Shown: positions 30,150 to 40,659, numbered from the stretch's first letter. The stretch: DNA of 64,000 nucleotides from Silvania hatchlandensis (GCF_025564065.1 NZ_JAMGZK010000039.1:59752-123751), one strand, 5' to 3'. Notes: generated from the letters alone by a model not told the origin. Made by a program: numbers and translations.

Positions 30150-30690
30150 GGTTTTTCTCCTTCTGATGAATGAGTGAAAGCAGGTTGTCGACTGACTGTA
30201 GCAAACTTCCGTCGTTATCCAGTACCGGACACTGAGACGGCGTATAGCGGGCCGCGCGTTCCAGCCGCTGGTCGATCTCTTTGGCGTTCTCCCGGCCGCG
30301 GCTTTGCAGTCGGCTACGCAGGATATCCGGTGAAACCTGCAGGCAGACCGGCAGCAGCGCCTTCGCGTAGCGCGCCTGCGCCTGGGGCAGATGCGCGCGC
30401 GAACCGTTGACGACGACGTCGAATCCGGCGTGCAGCCACAGGTCAATCTCCAGGCCCACGCCATAATAATAGCCGTTGGCGTGCCAGCTCAGGGCAAACA
30501 GCTGCTGCCCGGCGCGGGTAAAAAACTCCGGCTCGCTCAGGGCGATATGGTTTTCGCTGCCCGCATTGGCGGCGCGCGTAATGTAGCGGTGCGCCACCAG
30601 CAGCTGCGGGTGTGACTGCTGGCGCAAGGCCGCCAGCAGGCTGTCTTTTCCAGAGCCGGACGGCCCCATCAACCAGATAAGTCTTCCCAT
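30142..30690 (-). CDS. phnN: Ribose 1,5-bisphosphate phosphokinase PhnN
   Basis: A 182-residue kinase with a guanylate-kinase-like fold and Walker [10 protein letters not shown] near residue 9. It makes PRPP from ribose 1,5-bisphosphate, the last step returning the phosphonate-derived ribosyl moiety to metabolism. Its start overlaps the phnM stop by one base. Confidence 0.95.
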   Translation of the reverse strand: MGRLIWLMGPSGSGKDSLLAALRQQSHPQLLVAHRYITRAANAGSENHIALSEPEFFTRAGQQLFALSWHANGYYYGVGLEIDLWLHAGFDVVVNGSRAHLPQAQARYAKALLPVCLQVSPDILRSRLQSRGRENAKEIDQRLERAARYTPSQCPVLDNDGSLLQSVDNLLSLIHQKEKNHA

Positions 30691-31826
30691 CAGAACACCC
30701 GTTTTCCCTGACGCCAGACGTGGTCAATATGAATGTGCTCACCTTTGCGATGCGCCAGCACCAGGTCAGCCCGTTTACCTTCTGCGATGACCCCGCGATC
30801 CTGGAGATCGAGCGCCTGCGCCGGGTTGCTGGTTACCAGCCGGATCGCCTGCGGCAGCGTAAAGCTGTTGCCCTCGTCGTCGGCGACGCGGAACGCCGCA
30901 TCCAGCAGGCTGGCCGGGTAGTAATCGGAGGAGAGAATATCCAGCAGGCCGAGGGTCGCCAGCGTGCTTGCCGCCACGTTGCCGGAATGCGATCCGCCGC
31001 GCACGATGTTCGGGGCGCCCATCAGCACGTTCATCCCGTGCTGGCGCGAGGCTTCTGCCGCCTCGAAGGTGGTGGGGAATTCGGCGATGACGCTGCCCAG
31101 CTGCTGGGATTCACGTACATGATCCGCAGTGGCGTCGTCGTGGCTGGCGAGGGCGATATGTCGTTCCCGGCAGATTGCCGCAATGGCCTGGCGGTTGGGC
31201 TGCGACCAGCGCGCCGCCAGTGCCAGTTGCTCCTCTTCGTAACGCGCCATCTGCTCGTCATTGAGGGAATATTTGCCCTGATAATATTCGCGGTACTTGT
31301 CGATATTGGCGAACTGTCGCTGGCCCGGGGAGTGATCCATCAGCGACACCAGGGTCACCGGCTCGCGGCCCACCAGCTTCTCGAACAGCGGCAGCGTAGT
31401 GTGATGCGGCAGCTCGCAGCGCAGATGCAGGCGGTGCTCTGCGCGGTTGAGGCCGCGCTTCTGCGTCTCTTCCACGGCGTTGATCATCTTCTCCAGATTC
31501 TCCAGCCGGTCGCCGCCGTCGCGCACGTCGCCAATCGCCACCGCATCCAGCACGGTGGTGATCCCGCTGGCGACCATCATCGCGTCGTGGCTGCTCATCG
31601 CCGAATGGGCAGGCCAGTCGACCTTCGGGCGCGGGGTAAAGAACTTGTCCATGTTGTCAGTGTGCAGCTCAATCAGCCCCGGCAGCAGCCAGCCGCCTTC
31701 GCCGTCCATCGCCTCTGGCAGGCGGCTGTGGGTTTCGGCAAAGGCGCGAATAACGCCGTCCTGAATATCAATCGAACCGTCGACGACGTCGTTTTCCAGC
31801 ACCAGCTTTACGTTATTAATGATCAT
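30690..31826 (-). CDS. phnM: PhnM, alpha-D-ribose 1-methylphosphonate 5-triphosphate diphosphatase
   Basis: A 378-residue amidohydrolase-superfamily enzyme that releases pyrophosphate from the triphosphate intermediate of the C-P lyase pathway. Metal-binding residues are visible in ELHTDNMDK and SHDDATADH, the expected barrel strands. Full length compared with E. coli. It overlaps phnL by 4 bases. Confidence 0.96.
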   Translation of the reverse strand: MIINNVKLVLENDVVDGSIDIQDGVIRAFAETHSRLPEAMDGEGGWLLPGLIELHTDNMDKFFTPRPKVDWPAHSAMSSHDAMMVASGITTVLDAVAIGDVRDGGDRLENLEKMINAVEETQKRGLNRAEHRLHLRCELPHHTTLPLFEKLVGREPVTLVSLMDHSPGQRQFANIDKYREYYQGKYSLNDEQMARYEEEQLALAARWSQPNRQAIAAICRERHIALASHDDATADHVRESQQLGSVIAEFPTTFEAAEASRQHGMNVLMGAPNIVRGGSHSGNVAASTLATLGLLDILSSDYYPASLLDAAFRVADDEGNSFTLPQAIRLVTSNPAQALDLQDRGVIAEGKRADLVLAHRKGEHIHIDHVWRQGKRVF

Positions 31827-32503
31827 GCGGTGATCCCCATCGGGTGCAGACGATCCGCCACGCGATCGCGCACGGCGTCGTCGTGGAAGATCCCGACGAT
31901 CGCTGCACCCCGCGCTTTGGCTTCTTCGAGCAGTGCGATAACCGCCGCGCTGTTTTTGCCATCCAGCGAGGCGGTCGGTTCATCGAGCAGTAAAATCGGA
32001 TAGTCGACGATAAAGCCGCGGGCGATGTTCACCCGCTGCTGCTCACCGCCGGAAAAAGTGGAAGGGGCGAGGTGCCACAGGCGCTCCGGTACGTTCAGGC
32101 GGGTCAGCAGGCTGGCGGCTTTGGCGGCGCAGACCTCGCGCGGCACGCCCAGATCCAGCAGCGGCTGCATCACCACGTCCAGGGCGCTGATGCGCGGGAT
32201 CACCCGCAAAAACTGGCTTACCCAGCCGATGGTTGTGCGCCTGACGTCGCGCACCTTGCGTGCCGGGGCCTGCACCAGGTCCACCCATTCGTCGCCGTGA
32301 CGAATATGAATGTGGCCTTCATCTGGCAAATAGTTGGCGTACAGCGAGCGCAGCAGGGTTGATTTACCGCTGCCGGAATGGCCGTGCAGCACCACGCATT
32401 CGCCAGGTGCCACATGCAGAGAAGCATCTTTCAGCACCGGCAGGCGCACGCCGTTTTGCTGGTGCAGGACAAAGGTTTTACTGACGTTTTCTACGCGGAT
32501 CAT
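31823..32503 (-). CDS. phnL: PhnL, ABC-type ATPase subunit of the C-P lyase system
   Basis: A 226-residue single ABC domain with Walker [10 protein letters not shown] (about 40), signature SGGEQQRV and Walker B LLLDEPTA. It has no membrane partner and is associated with the C-P lyase core that forms ribose-1-phosphonate triphosphate (PhnGHI with PhnL), not with transport. It lies 9 bases after phnK. Confidence 0.95.
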   Translation of the reverse strand: MIRVENVSKTFVLHQQNGVRLPVLKDASLHVAPGECVVLHGHSGSGKSTLLRSLYANYLPDEGHIHIRHGDEWVDLVQAPARKVRDVRRTTIGWVSQFLRVIPRISALDVVMQPLLDLGVPREVCAAKAASLLTRLNVPERLWHLAPSTFSGGEQQRVNIARGFIVDYPILLLDEPTASLDGKNSAAVIALLEEAKARGAAIVGIFHDDAVRDRVADRLHPMGITA

Positions 32504-32512
32504 GTTGACCTC

Positions 32513-33268
32513 TTAGTTTTGCAAAACCGATGACACCAGCAGCTGGGTGTACGGATGGTGCGGGTCGTCGAGTACCCGGTCGGTTAATCCACTTTCCACC
32601 ACCTGGCCGTTCTTCATCACCAGCAGGCGGTCGGCCAGCAGGCGGGCAACGCCCAGATCGTGGGTGACAATCACCACCGCGAGGTTCAGCTCCACCACCA
32701 GCCCGCGGAGCAGATCCAGCAGGCGCGCCTGCACCGACACATCCAGCCCGCCGGTGGGTTCGTCCATAAATACCAGCTGCGGATGGGTGACCAGGTTGCG
32801 GGCAATCTGCAGACGCTGCTGCATGCCGCCGGAGAAGGTGGTCGGCAGGTCGTCGATACGCGAGGCGGGAATTTCAACCTCTTCAAGCCACTTCTGTGCG
32901 GTGGCGCGGATGTCGCCGTAGTGGCGTGCCCCGGTGGCCATCAGCCGCTCGCCGATATTGCCCCCCGCCGACACCTGGCGGCGCAGGCCGTCCATCGGAT
33001 GCTGATGCACCACGCCCCACTCGGTGCGCAGCAGGCGGCGGCGCTCGGCTTCGCTCATCCCGTACAGGGAGTGATCCTGATACAGGATCTCGCCATTTTG
33101 CGGCGCCAGACGGGCGGAAATCGACTTTAACAGGGTGGTTTTGCCGGAGCCGGACTCGCCGACAATCCCCAGCACTTCGCCCGGCCACAGGTCGAAGGAG
33201 ACGTCGCTAAAGCCTTTGCCCGGCGCGTAAAGGTGGGTCAGGTTGTTGACCGAAAGCAGCGGTTTCAT
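32513..33268 (-). CDS. phnK: PhnK, ABC-type ATPase bound to the C-P lyase core
   Basis: A 251-residue ABC ATPase with Walker A GESGSGKTT, signature SGGMQQRL and Walker B VFMDEPTGG. In E. coli PhnK docks on PhnJ of the PhnGHIJ core complex. The start at 33268 gives the family N-terminus; a longer frame reaches 33298 but lies in phnJ. Overlap with phnJ is 4 bases. Confidence 0.95.
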   Translation of the reverse strand: MKPLLSVNNLTHLYAPGKGFSDVSFDLWPGEVLGIVGESGSGKTTLLKSISARLAPQNGEILYQDHSLYGMSEAERRRLLRTEWGVVHQHPMDGLRRQVSAGGNIGERLMATGARHYGDIRATAQKWLEEVEIPASRIDDLPTTFSGGMQQRLQIARNLVTHPQLVFMDEPTGGLDVSVQARLLDLLRGLVVELNLAVVIVTHDLGVARLLADRLLVMKNGQVVESGLTDRVLDDPHHPYTQLLVSSVLQN

Positions 33269-34110
33269 TGGCTGTTCGCCTCGCTCTGTTGGCGGCAAAA
33301 ATCGGTGTCGGAGCAGACAAACATCCGTTTGCCCGTATCGTCCAGCACCACTTCATCGAGATAGCTGTGTTTTGAGCCGCAAATCGCGCACGGCTCGTCC
33401 CACTCCTGCACCGTAAACGGGTGGTCGTCGAAGTCGAGGCTCTCGACGCGGGTAAACGGCGGCACGGCGTAAATGCGTTTTTCGCGCCCGGCACCAAACA
33501 GCTGCAGGGCAGGCATCATGTCCATCTTCGGGTTATCGAACTTCGGGATCGGCGACGGGTCCATCACATAACGCCCGTTAACTTTCACTGGGTAGGCGTA
33601 GGTGGTGGCGATATGGCCGAAGCGGGCGATATCTTCATACAGTTTCACCTGCATCACGCCGTACTCCTCCAGCGCGTGCATGGTGCGGGTTTCGGTCTCG
33701 CGCGGCTCGATAAAGCGCAGCGGCTCCGGGATCGGCACCTGGAAAATCAAAATCTGATCTTCCGTCAGCGGCGTCTCCGGGATGCGATGCCGGGTCTGGA
33801 TCAGCGTCGCATCTTCGGTTTTCTCGGTAGTGTTGACCCCGGTGACGCGCTCAAAGAACTGGCGGATCGACACCGCGTTGGTGGTGTCGTCTGCGCCCTG
33901 GTCGATGACTTTCAGCACGTCAGACCCGCCAATCACGCTGGCGGTGATCTGGATCCCGCCGGTACCCCAGCCGTAAGGCATTGGCATCTCGCGGCCACCG
34001 AACGGCACCTGATAGCCGGGGATGGCCACCGCTTTTAAAATGGCGCGGCGGATCATGCGTTTGGTTTGCTCATCCAGATAGGCAAAGTTGTAGCCGCTGA
34101 GATTAGCCAT
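33265..34110 (-). CDS. phnJ: Carbon-phosphorus lyase PhnJ, radical SAM
   Basis: A 281-residue enzyme that breaks the C-P bond of ribose-1-methylphosphonate-5-phosphate by a radical mechanism. The C-terminal cysteines 241, 244, 266 and 272 match E. coli PhnJ: three hold the 4Fe-4S cluster and Cys272 is the thiyl residue. All are intact. It overlaps phnI by 8 bases. Confidence 0.97.
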   Translation of the reverse strand: MANLSGYNFAYLDEQTKRMIRRAILKAVAIPGYQVPFGGREMPMPYGWGTGGIQITASVIGGSDVLKVIDQGADDTTNAVSIRQFFERVTGVNTTEKTEDATLIQTRHRIPETPLTEDQILIFQVPIPEPLRFIEPRETETRTMHALEEYGVMQVKLYEDIARFGHIATTYAYPVKVNGRYVMDPSPIPKFDNPKMDMMPALQLFGAGREKRIYAVPPFTRVESLDFDDHPFTVQEWDEPCAICGSKHSYLDEVVLDDTGKRMFVCSDTDFCRQQSEANSQ

Positions 34111-35167
34111 GGTTGTGCTCCCGTTGCAGACGTTTCAGCAGTTCAAGTTCGGCCTGGAAATCGACGTAATGCGGCAGTTTGAGGTGCGAGACAAACCCGG
34201 CGGCCTCGACGTTATCCGCGTGGGCCAGCACAAACTCTTCGTCCTGCGCCGGGCCAGCCACCGTCTCATCGTAGTCCGGGGCCTGTAGCGCCCGGTCCAC
34301 CAGCGCCATCGCCATCGCCTTGCGCTCGCCCATCCCGAACACCAGCCCGTAGCCGCGGGTGAAATGGGGGGCGTCATCCTGAGGGGTGACGAAGCCGTTG
34401 ACCATTTCGCACTCGGTCATCAGCAGTTCGCCGACGTTGACCGCAAAACCCAGCTCTTCCGGCACGATAGAGACATTGACATGGCCGCTGCGGATCTCTC
34501 CGGCGAACGGGTGGTTGCGCCCGTAACCGCGTTGCGTGGAATAGGCCAGCGCCAGCAGATAGCCTTCGTCGCCGCGCATCAGCTGCTGCAGGCGTGAGGC
34601 GCGCGAGCACGGATACACCGGCGGGGTGCGGGTGATGTCGTCAGGCTCGCTGCCGTTATCCTCTTCTGCCTTTGCCAGGCTCTGGTTCGCCAGCAGGCTA
34701 AAGACGTGTAGGGTGGTATCCTGCGGGGCATCGGCGGTTTTCAGGGTTGGCGCTTCACCATTCGCCAGCAGGGTGAAATCGAGCAGGCGATGGGTGTAGT
34801 CGTAGGTCGGACCGAGTAGCTGACCGCCGGGTATGTCTTTGTAGACGGCGGAAATCCGCCGCTCCAGGCGCATGTCGGCGGTATTTAGCGGCTCGCTGAC
34901 CGCCAGCTTTGCCAGCGTGGTGCGGTAGGCGCGCAGCAGGAAGATGGCTTCGATGTTATCGCCGCTGGCCTGCTTGAGCGCCAGCGCAGCCAGCTCGCGG
35001 TCGGCGATGCCGCCTTCGGTCATCACCCGGTCCACGGCCAGGTTTAACTGCTGCTCAATCTGGGCCACGCCCAGCTCGGGAAGCTGGTCATCACCCCGGC
35101 GTCTGTGTTCCTGCAGCGCGTGGGCGGCGGCTATCGCCTTCTCGCCCCCTTTAACGGCAACGTACAT
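34103..35167 (-). CDS. phnI: C-P lyase core subunit PhnI
   Basis: A 354-residue nucleosidase subunit. With PhnG, PhnH and PhnL it displaces adenine of ATP by methylphosphonate to form ribose-1-methylphosphonate triphosphate. The ATG at 35167 is preferred over a GTG two codons upstream, because it gives the E. coli length and the one-base coupling to the phnH stop. Confidence 0.96.
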   Translation of the reverse strand: MYVAVKGGEKAIAAAHALQEHRRRGDDQLPELGVAQIEQQLNLAVDRVMTEGGIADRELAALALKQASGDNIEAIFLLRAYRTTLAKLAVSEPLNTADMRLERRISAVYKDIPGGQLLGPTYDYTHRLLDFTLLANGEAPTLKTADAPQDTTLHVFSLLANQSLAKAEEDNGSEPDDITRTPPVYPCSRASRLQQLMRGDEGYLLALAYSTQRGYGRNHPFAGEIRSGHVNVSIVPEELGFAVNVGELLMTECEMVNGFVTPQDDAPHFTRGYGLVFGMGERKAMAMALVDRALQAPDYDETVAGPAQDEEFVLAHADNVEAAGFVSHLKLPHYVDFQAELELLKRLQREHNHG

Positions 35168-35751
35168 CAGCACACCTCCACGTGGGTGGTTCGCGGAATA
35201 GCCAGCAGGCGTTCGCCGCAGGTCAGGATCAGGTCAATACCGAGCGGGAACGGGTGCGGACGTTCGGTCAGCTCATGAATGATGCACTCCGGCAGCTGCG
35301 GGGCGACCATCCGCTCTTCGGCGATCCCGGCTCCGGTCAGGCGCAGCATGCGGCCGCCGCTGAGGCTTGCGACCTGCAAAATCAGGGTAGCGCTGGTCTC
35401 CGGGGCCACGGCGCTGCCTGCGCTGAGGGCGTTCAGCTGTTCGTGACCGATCTGCTCGTTTGCCACGGCGAAGACGGCCAGCTGGGGCTGATCCACCCGC
35501 GGGGCGCTGGTGTGAAAGCGCAGGTTGGTGCTGACCAGATCGTTATTCAGCGCGCCGGAGATCCACACCGGGGTGTCGTTATCCGCCAGGGTCAGCAGCA
35601 CGCTGGTGGTGGCGAGGTTCAGCGGCTGCCAGCCGTGCTTAAGCTGATGCAGTGAGACGATGACGCCCGGTTCGCTCATCGCTTTCAGCAGACGGCGAAA
35701 ACTGTGCTGGGCGTCCGGCACGGCGTGGGTAAAAGCGGGTTGAAGGGTCAT
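35167..35751 (-). CDS. phnH: C-P lyase core subunit PhnH
   Basis: This 194-residue core subunit of the PhnGHIJ complex is the length of the E. coli protein. It overlaps phnG by 4 bases and phnI by 1, so the core subunits are translated in coupled fashion. No catalytic residues of its own are known to me. Confidence 0.95.
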   Translation of the reverse strand: MTLQPAFTHAVPDAQHSFRRLLKAMSEPGVIVSLHQLKHGWQPLNLATTSVLLTLADNDTPVWISGALNNDLVSTNLRFHTSAPRVDQPQLAVFAVANEQIGHEQLNALSAGSAVAPETSATLILQVASLSGGRMLRLTGAGIAEERMVAPQLPECIIHELTERPHPFPLGIDLILTCGERLLAIPRTTHVEVC

Positions 35752-36200
35752 GCGTTGTCTCCGCGAACGAGCGTAAAGAAGTCGACCCGACTGGCGTTAG
35801 TTTCGGCCTGGCGGGCGGCAATGCGCGCCTCGCGGTCGGCTTCCAGCGGGGTAATTAAGGTTTCCATCAGGGTCTGAAAATGGGCGGTTTCCTGCAGAAG
35901 GGCGTCAATAACGGCGCACTGCTCGGCATGGTGTTTATTGCGCCCAAGCTGGTAGCTGTAGCCGAGCGTGCCGCTGGCGAGGCGCACCACGGCGCGGGTG
36001 AGGGTGGCATCACCAGCAAAGTAGCGTGCGCCGGTGCCGCCCATCCGCGCCTGGATCTGCACCAGACCGGTTTCAGGGACGCGGATAAGCTCATAAGAGG
36101 GCGCCAGGTGCAGCGCCTTCATGCGTGCGGCAAGGGCGGCAGGCTGGCTGTGGGCCAGTACGGCCATCCAGCGCTGACGGGTGGAGGTGTCGAAGTGCAT
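35748..36200 (-). CDS. phnG: C-P lyase core subunit PhnG
   Basis: A 150-residue core subunit that packs with PhnI in the C-P lyase complex. Start and stop abut phnF (no gap) and phnH (4-base overlap). Length as in E. coli. Confidence 0.95.
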   Translation of the reverse strand: MHFDTSTRQRWMAVLAHSQPAALAARMKALHLAPSYELIRVPETGLVQIQARMGGTGARYFAGDATLTRAVVRLASGTLGYSYQLGRNKHHAEQCAVIDALLQETAHFQTLMETLITPLEADREARIAARQAETNASRVDFFTLVRGDNA

Positions 36201-36926
36201 TCAGTGCTCCATCGTAAATTCAATCATGTCGGCGCGGGTCAGGCTGACGGAGTATTCCGTCGCGTTGATCTCGCCGTCACGGTGGTTAAGGGTGCGTACG
36301 CAGAGCAGGGGGGCCATGTTGGGGATCTCCAGCACTTTGCTCTCTTTGGCCTGTGCGCGGCGGGCGCTGATCCGCGTCTGGGTGCGCTTCAGGGCGATAC
36401 CTGACACTTCAAACAGAAAGTCGTGTAGCGATCCGCTGGTGAAGTTTTGCAGCACTGGCCACAGCGTCAGCTCGGCGAAGTAGTGGTCGATCTGGCACAA
36501 GGCGATGCCGTTGACACGGCGCAGGGTGCGCAGGTGCACCACGTTGTCACCCTCCTGGATCCCCAGCGCATCGGCGACGTGGTGGGAGGCCGGGCGCAGC
36601 ACCGAGAGCAGTTTTTCGCTGGTGGGATGGCTGCCCTGATCGAGCAGATTCTGGCTAAACCGCGCCTGGGCGTTGAGCGGGTAATCAAACGGGCGCATCA
36701 GCACCAGCACGCCAACCCCCTGACGGCGCTGCACCCAGCCGCGCTCCACCAGCTGGTCGATGGCGCGGCGCAGGGTGTGGCGGTTCACTTCGTAGCGGTC
36801 GGCAAGCTGTTGTTCAGCAGGTAAGTAGTCGCCGCAGCGGTAGTGGGCGCGGAGTTCCACTTCGAGCTTTGCCGCAATCTCTTGCCAGCGGGTAGGGTAA
36901 CTGGTCGGATGTCTGGATAAGTGCAT
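36201..36926 (-). CDS. phnF: GntR/HutC-family regulator PhnF
   Basis: A 241-residue regulator. The N-terminal winged helix (LPAEQQLADRYEVNRHTLRRA) is followed by a UTRA ligand-binding domain. It lies inside the phn operon between transport and lyase genes, as in E. coli, and is a presumed repressor. The ATG at 36926 gives the E. coli length; a TTG three codons upstream with a closer GAGG site is also possible. Confidence 0.93.
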   Translation of the reverse strand: MHLSRHPTSYPTRWQEIAAKLEVELRAHYRCGDYLPAEQQLADRYEVNRHTLRRAIDQLVERGWVQRRQGVGVLVLMRPFDYPLNAQARFSQNLLDQGSHPTSEKLLSVLRPASHHVADALGIQEGDNVVHLRTLRRVNGIALCQIDHYFAELTLWPVLQNFTSGSLHDFLFEVSGIALKRTQTRISARRAQAKESKVLEIPNMAPLLCVRTLNHRDGEINATEYSVSLTRADMIEFTMEH

Positions 36927-36946
36927 ATCGATCAATGCCTCGCTTA

Positions 36947-37726
36947 TCAGATGAAGTGCTTACGCAGTCGTTGTGAGAGGAAATCCAGCAGGCTGACCGT
37001 CACGATGATAAGCACCATCAGGGCGCAGGTTTGCTGGAACTGGAAGCCGCGAATGGCTTCCCACAGGGTGACGCCAATCCCCCCTGCTCCCACCATCCCC
37101 ACGACGGTGGCCGAGCGGACGTTGGATTCAAAACGGTACAAGGAGTAGGAGATCAGCAGCGGCATCACCTGCGGCAGGACGCCGTAAATAATTTCTTCGA
37201 GCTTGTTGGCCCCGGTAGCGCGAATGCCTTCGACCGGGCCGGGTTCAATGGCTTCGACCGCTTCGGAGAGCAGTTTGGAGAGCACGCCGGTGGTGTGAAT
37301 AAACAGCGCCAGTACCCCGGCGAACGGCCCCAGACCGACGGCGACCACGAACAGCATCGCAAAGACCATTTCGTTGATGGCGCGACAGGCATCCATCAGG
37401 CGACGCACCGGCTGGTAGATCCACCAGGGCACGATGTTGTCGGCGCTCATCAGGCCAAACGGAATCGAGAGAACGACTGCCAGCGCGGTACCCCAGACGG
37501 CGATTTGCAGGGTGATGGCCATTTCGCCGAGGTAGTCCTGCCACTGGCTAAAGTCCGGCGGGAAGAAGTCGGCGGCAAAGGTCGCCATGTTGCCCGCATC
37601 GGTGTAAAGGGTGAGCGGGTTCATCTCCGCGCCCTTCCACGAGATAACAAGCACCGCCAGCAGTACGGCCCAGCTGATGAGCGAGAACCAGCTGCGTTTT
37701 GGCGGTGGGAGGGTGATGGTTTGCAT
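36947..37726 (-). CDS. phnE: Phosphonate ABC transporter permease PhnE
   Basis: A 259-residue inner-membrane permease with about six helices and the family loop [17 protein letters not shown]. Forms the channel for phosphonates, phosphite and phosphate esters with PhnC and PhnD. The gene is intact here, unlike E. coli K-12, where an 8-bp repeat expansion inactivates phnE. It is separated from phnD by a palindromic repeat. Confidence 0.95.
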   Translation of the reverse strand: MQTITLPPPKRSWFSLISWAVLLAVLVISWKGAEMNPLTLYTDAGNMATFAADFFPPDFSQWQDYLGEMAITLQIAVWGTALAVVLSIPFGLMSADNIVPWWIYQPVRRLMDACRAINEMVFAMLFVVAVGLGPFAGVLALFIHTTGVLSKLLSEAVEAIEPGPVEGIRATGANKLEEIIYGVLPQVMPLLISYSLYRFESNVRSATVVGMVGAGGIGVTLWEAIRGFQFQQTCALMVLIIVTVSLLDFLSQRLRKHFI

Positions 37727-37747
37727 TATAACTCCGTTGGTTTATGT

Positions 37748-37829
37748 CCCCTCACCCCGGCCCTCTCCCCAAAGGGGCGAGGGGGAAAAGGTCCCCTCTC
37801 CCCTATGGGGAGAGGGTTAGGGTGAGGGG
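37748..37829. repeat. Palindromic CCCTCTCC-type repeat, copy 4, between phnD and phnE
   Basis: Two hairpins enclosed by CCCCTCACCCC and GGGGTGAGGGG-like ends, the same plan as the copy at 22025. It follows a binding-protein gene inside an operon, just as that copy does. Confidence 0.75.
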
Positions 37830-37837
37830 TAGAAGCG

Positions 37838-38854
37838 TTACTGCACCACTTTATTCACGCTGGTCATGGCGCCCAGCGCGGCGGTCAGGCGGTCGAGATC
37901 GTCCAGCTGCGCCTGGATGGCAGAGACTTTGCTGGTCTTCTCTTCCTCCTTCAGGCCTTTGTTATCCTTCACGCCCTGGATCTGCTTGAACAGCGCCAGC
38001 TGGCGAATTGGCACCAGCTGCAGGTCGCTGGAGGCGCGGAACGGTGCCCAGCCCAGACGTTCCAGCACGGTTTTCTCTTCGGCCGTTTTGCCGTAGTTCA
38101 TAAAGAAGTCGTACACCTTGTCCTTGGTGCTCTCGGAGAGGTTTTTACGCCATACAATCGGGTCACCTGGGATCAGCGGCGATTTCCAGATCACCTTCAG
38201 CTCTTTCAGCTTGTCCGGGGCAGACGTCTTCAGTTTGTCGAGGTTTTCGGTGTTGTTGGTGGCAACGTCCACCTGCTTATTGGCAACGGCCAGGGCGTTG
38301 GTTTCATGCCCGGCGTTGACCGTGCGCTTGAATTCGTTAGGGGTGATGTTGTTTTTGGCGAAGACGTAATAGCCCGGCACCAGGAAGCCCGAGGTGGAGT
38401 TCGGGTCGCCGTTGCCAAAGGTCAGGTCTTTACGTTTGGCGAGCAGGTCGTTGAGGTTGTTGATCGGGCTGTCTTTGTTGACGATCAGCACGCTCCAGTA
38501 GCCTGGCGAGCCGTCTGCGGCAACGGTTTGGGCAAATACCTGGCCGTTGGCGCGGTCCACTGCTTCCATGGCGGAAAGGTTGCCGTACCAGGCGATATCG
38601 ACTTTGTTAAAGCGCATCCCCTGGATAATGCCCGCGTAATCCGGGGCGAAGAAGGCGTTTACTTTGATGCCCAGTTTGCTTTCCATATCTTTCAGGAACG
38701 GTTCCCACTGGGGTTTCAGGTTCTGCTGTGATTCTGTCGAAATAATGCCAAAGTTCAGTGCCTTTTCCTGCTCCTGCGCGAAAGCGGGGCTGACCAGGGT
38801 ACTGATGCTGAACATGCTGGTAAACGCCAGCGCGGCAACGGCCTTATAACTCAT
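37838..38854 (-). CDS. phnD: Phosphonate-binding periplasmic protein PhnD
   Basis: A 338-residue binding protein with a signal peptide (about 1-26, ending AFA) and a phosphonate-binding domain. It captures alkylphosphonates in the periplasm for PhnCE. It is the second gene of the operon, 24 bases after phnC. Its 3' end is marked by a palindromic repeat that could protect the phnCD message. Confidence 0.95.
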   Translation of the reverse strand: MSYKAVAALAFTSMFSISTLVSPAFAQEQEKALNFGIISTESQQNLKPQWEPFLKDMESKLGIKVNAFFAPDYAGIIQGMRFNKVDIAWYGNLSAMEAVDRANGQVFAQTVAADGSPGYWSVLIVNKDSPINNLNDLLAKRKDLTFGNGDPNSTSGFLVPGYYVFAKNNITPNEFKRTVNAGHETNALAVANKQVDVATNNTENLDKLKTSAPDKLKELKVIWKSPLIPGDPIVWRKNLSESTKDKVYDFFMNYGKTAEEKTVLERLGWAPFRASSDLQLVPIRQLALFKQIQGVKDNKGLKEEEKTSKVSAIQAQLDDLDRLTAALGAMTSVNKVVQ

Positions 38855-38878
38855 GTCGGGTCCTCAGGTCGGGAAGGT

Positions 38879-39667
38879 TTAAGCAGCCTGCGCGTTCTCT
38901 TCGACGCGGTTGATGCTGCGATAGAGATGGTCAAAGCGTTCGTTATCAAATGCCTGGCTTGCGCCGTCGTAAAACACATGTCCCTGACGCAGCGCGACGA
39001 TGCGCTCGCAGTAGCGCAGGGCGTAATCCACCTGATGCAGCGTCACCACCACGGTGATGCCGTCGTTCTGGTTAATGTCGCGCAAAGTTTCCATCACGAT
39101 GCGGGCGGATTCCGGGTCGAGTGAGGCAATCGGCTCATCGGCCAGAATGATTTTGGCTTTCTGCATCAGCGCGCGGGCGATGGCGACACGCTGCTGCTGG
39201 CCGCCAGATAGCGTCGAAACGCGCTGGTGGGCGAAGTGCACCATCCCGACGCGGGTCAGGGCCTGTAGCGCCTGCTGTTTTTGTTCGGCTGAGAACCAGC
39301 GTAAGCAGGTGCGCCAGAAGGGGGTACTGCCGAGGGCGCCGATCAGCACGTTGTCCAGCACCGTCAGGCGATTCACCAGGTTGAACTGCTGGAAGATGTA
39401 GCCGGTTTGCGCGCGGCTTTTGCGAATGTCACTCGCCAGGCGGCCCGCACGCTGCACGGTATTGCCCAGTAGCTCAATGTGGCTCTCTGGCGTTTTATCG
39501 CCGATGATCAAGCCGCTCAGATGGCGCAGTAGGGTCGATTTTCCTGAACCGGAAGGCCCCAGCAGTGCCACCATTTCGCCCTGCCGGACCGCCAGATCCA
39601 CGGCATGGAGCGCCTTGTTATGTGCAAAGGTTTTGCTCAGTTTCTCGACGCGGATGACAGTTTGCAT
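38879..39667 (-). CDS. phnC: Phosphonate ABC transporter ATPase PhnC
   Basis: A 262-residue ATPase with Walker [10 protein letters not shown] (about 37), signature LSGGQQQRV and Walker [12 protein letters not shown]. First gene of phnCDEFGHIJKLMNOP. The ATG at 39667 gives the E. coli length; the frame's upstream extension lies in the promoter. Confidence 0.95.
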   Translation of the reverse strand: MQTVIRVEKLSKTFAHNKALHAVDLAVRQGEMVALLGPSGSGKSTLLRHLSGLIIGDKTPESHIELLGNTVQRAGRLASDIRKSRAQTGYIFQQFNLVNRLTVLDNVLIGALGSTPFWRTCLRWFSAEQKQQALQALTRVGMVHFAHQRVSTLSGGQQQRVAIARALMQKAKIILADEPIASLDPESARIVMETLRDINQNDGITVVVTLHQVDYALRYCERIVALRQGHVFYDGASQAFDNERFDHLYRSINRVEENAQAA

Positions 39668-39707
39668 AGTGAGGCCTCGATTCAAATGTGGCCTCATGCT
39701 GGCGGAT

Positions 39708-39738
39708 CAATGTGACATTTAGGTTAAGTCTCTGTTGC
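39708..39738 (-). promoter_or_regulatory. Pho-box-like site upstream of phnC
   Basis: On the minus strand, direct-repeat-like halves around CTTAACCTAAATGTCACA lie about 45-70 bases before the phnC start codon. They resemble the E. coli phn Pho box as I remember it. PhoB control under phosphate limitation is inferred. Confidence 0.6.
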
Positions 39739-39801
39739 GGGAGTTTGAAGAGTTGGCGTGAAAGCGATGACAGGCGAGAGCAGCCGCTCCCGCCGTCAGG
39801 A

Positions 39802-40236
39802 TTACGGCTGTTTAACGACGTTGATCATCCAGGGCACGCCGTATTGATCGGTCACTTTGCCGAACCCGTGCGCCCAGAAAGTCTCCTGCCAGGCCATCTC
39901 GACTGTGCCGCTGGCCGCCAGGCTGTCAAACCAGCGCATGCCTTCGGCCACGTCCTGGGTATCGAGCACCAGCGTAAATCCCGAATAGCGGGCATTGCCG
40001 CTGAGCGTACCGTCACTCATCATGATATCGCTGCCGGCGATGCGCAGGTTGGCGTGGGCGATGGCGGTGTCAGGGAACTGCATGCCGGAGGGGCAACCTT
40101 CATCACTGCTTTGCCCGTCTTTGGGCATCTCGCCGAAGGTCATTTGATAGAGGAGTTCTGCACCGAGCGACTGCTGGTAGAAGGCCATCGCCTCTGTGCA
40201 GTTACCGGCAAAAGAGATGTAAGGACTTAATGGCAT
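39802..40236 (-). CDS. yjdN: VOC-family protein PhnB (YjdN)
   Basis: A 144-residue glyoxalase/bleomycin-resistance-fold protein. It is named PhnB historically but not needed for phosphonate use. The ATG at 40236 has a GAGGTAAAG ribosome site and starts the conserved MPLSPYISFAGN; the frame extends further upstream without support. Substrate unknown. It is preceded by a REP-like palindrome that separates it from phnA. Confidence 0.92.
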   Translation of the reverse strand: MPLSPYISFAGNCTEAMAFYQQSLGAELLYQMTFGEMPKDGQSSDEGCPSGMQFPDTAIAHANLRIAGSDIMMSDGTLSGNARYSGFTLVLDTQDVAEGMRWFDSLAASGTVEMAWQETFWAHGFGKVTDQYGVPWMINVVKQP

Positions 40237-40283
40237 AATCTTTACCTCAGGTAAGAGAAGCCCATTAAGTTTAGTTGGCATAG

Positions 40284-40309
40284 GCCCGGTGAGCGAAGCG
40301 CAGCCGGGC
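40284..40309. repeat. REP-like palindrome between phnA and phnB
   Basis: GCCCGGT ... GCCGGGC stem around GAGCGAAGCGC, the classic shape of enterobacterial REP units. A single copy. Confidence 0.75.
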
Positions 40310-40323
40310 GTATACCAGGATTA

Positions 40324-40659
40324 TTAGTTCTTTTTGACGAACTCGGATTTGAGTTTCATTGGACCAAAACCGTCGATTTTGCAGTCGATGTTGTGATCGC
40401 CTTCGACCAGACGGATCCCTTTCACTTTGGTGCCAATCTTCAGCATCGACGAGCTGCCTTTAACCTTCAGGTCTTTGACCACAGTAACGTTGTCGCCGTC
40501 TGCCAGCAAATTGCCGTTGGCGTCTTTCACGATTAACACATCGCTATCTTGCGCGGGTTCTGCGTTATTCCATTCGTGGGCGCATTCCGGGCAGATGAAC
40601 ATGCCATTGTCTTCGTAAGTGTATTCAGAACTGCATTTTGGACAGTGTGGTAATTGCAT
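40324..40659 (-). CDS. yjdM: Zinc-ribbon protein PhnA (YjdM)
   Basis: A 111-residue protein, the E. coli length. The N-terminal zinc ribbon has Cys pairs CPKC and CPEC; a beta-rich C-terminal domain follows ([19 protein letters not shown]). The true role is unclear; the phosphonoacetate hydrolase of the same name in other bacteria is unrelated. The ATG at 40659 has a GGAGAAC ribosome site. Confidence 0.93.
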   Translation of the reverse strand: MQLPHCPKCSSEYTYEDNGMFICPECAHEWNNAEPAQDSDVLIVKDANGNLLADGDNVTVVKDLKVKGSSSMLKIGTKVKGIRLVEGDHNIDCKIDGFGPMKLKSEFVKKN

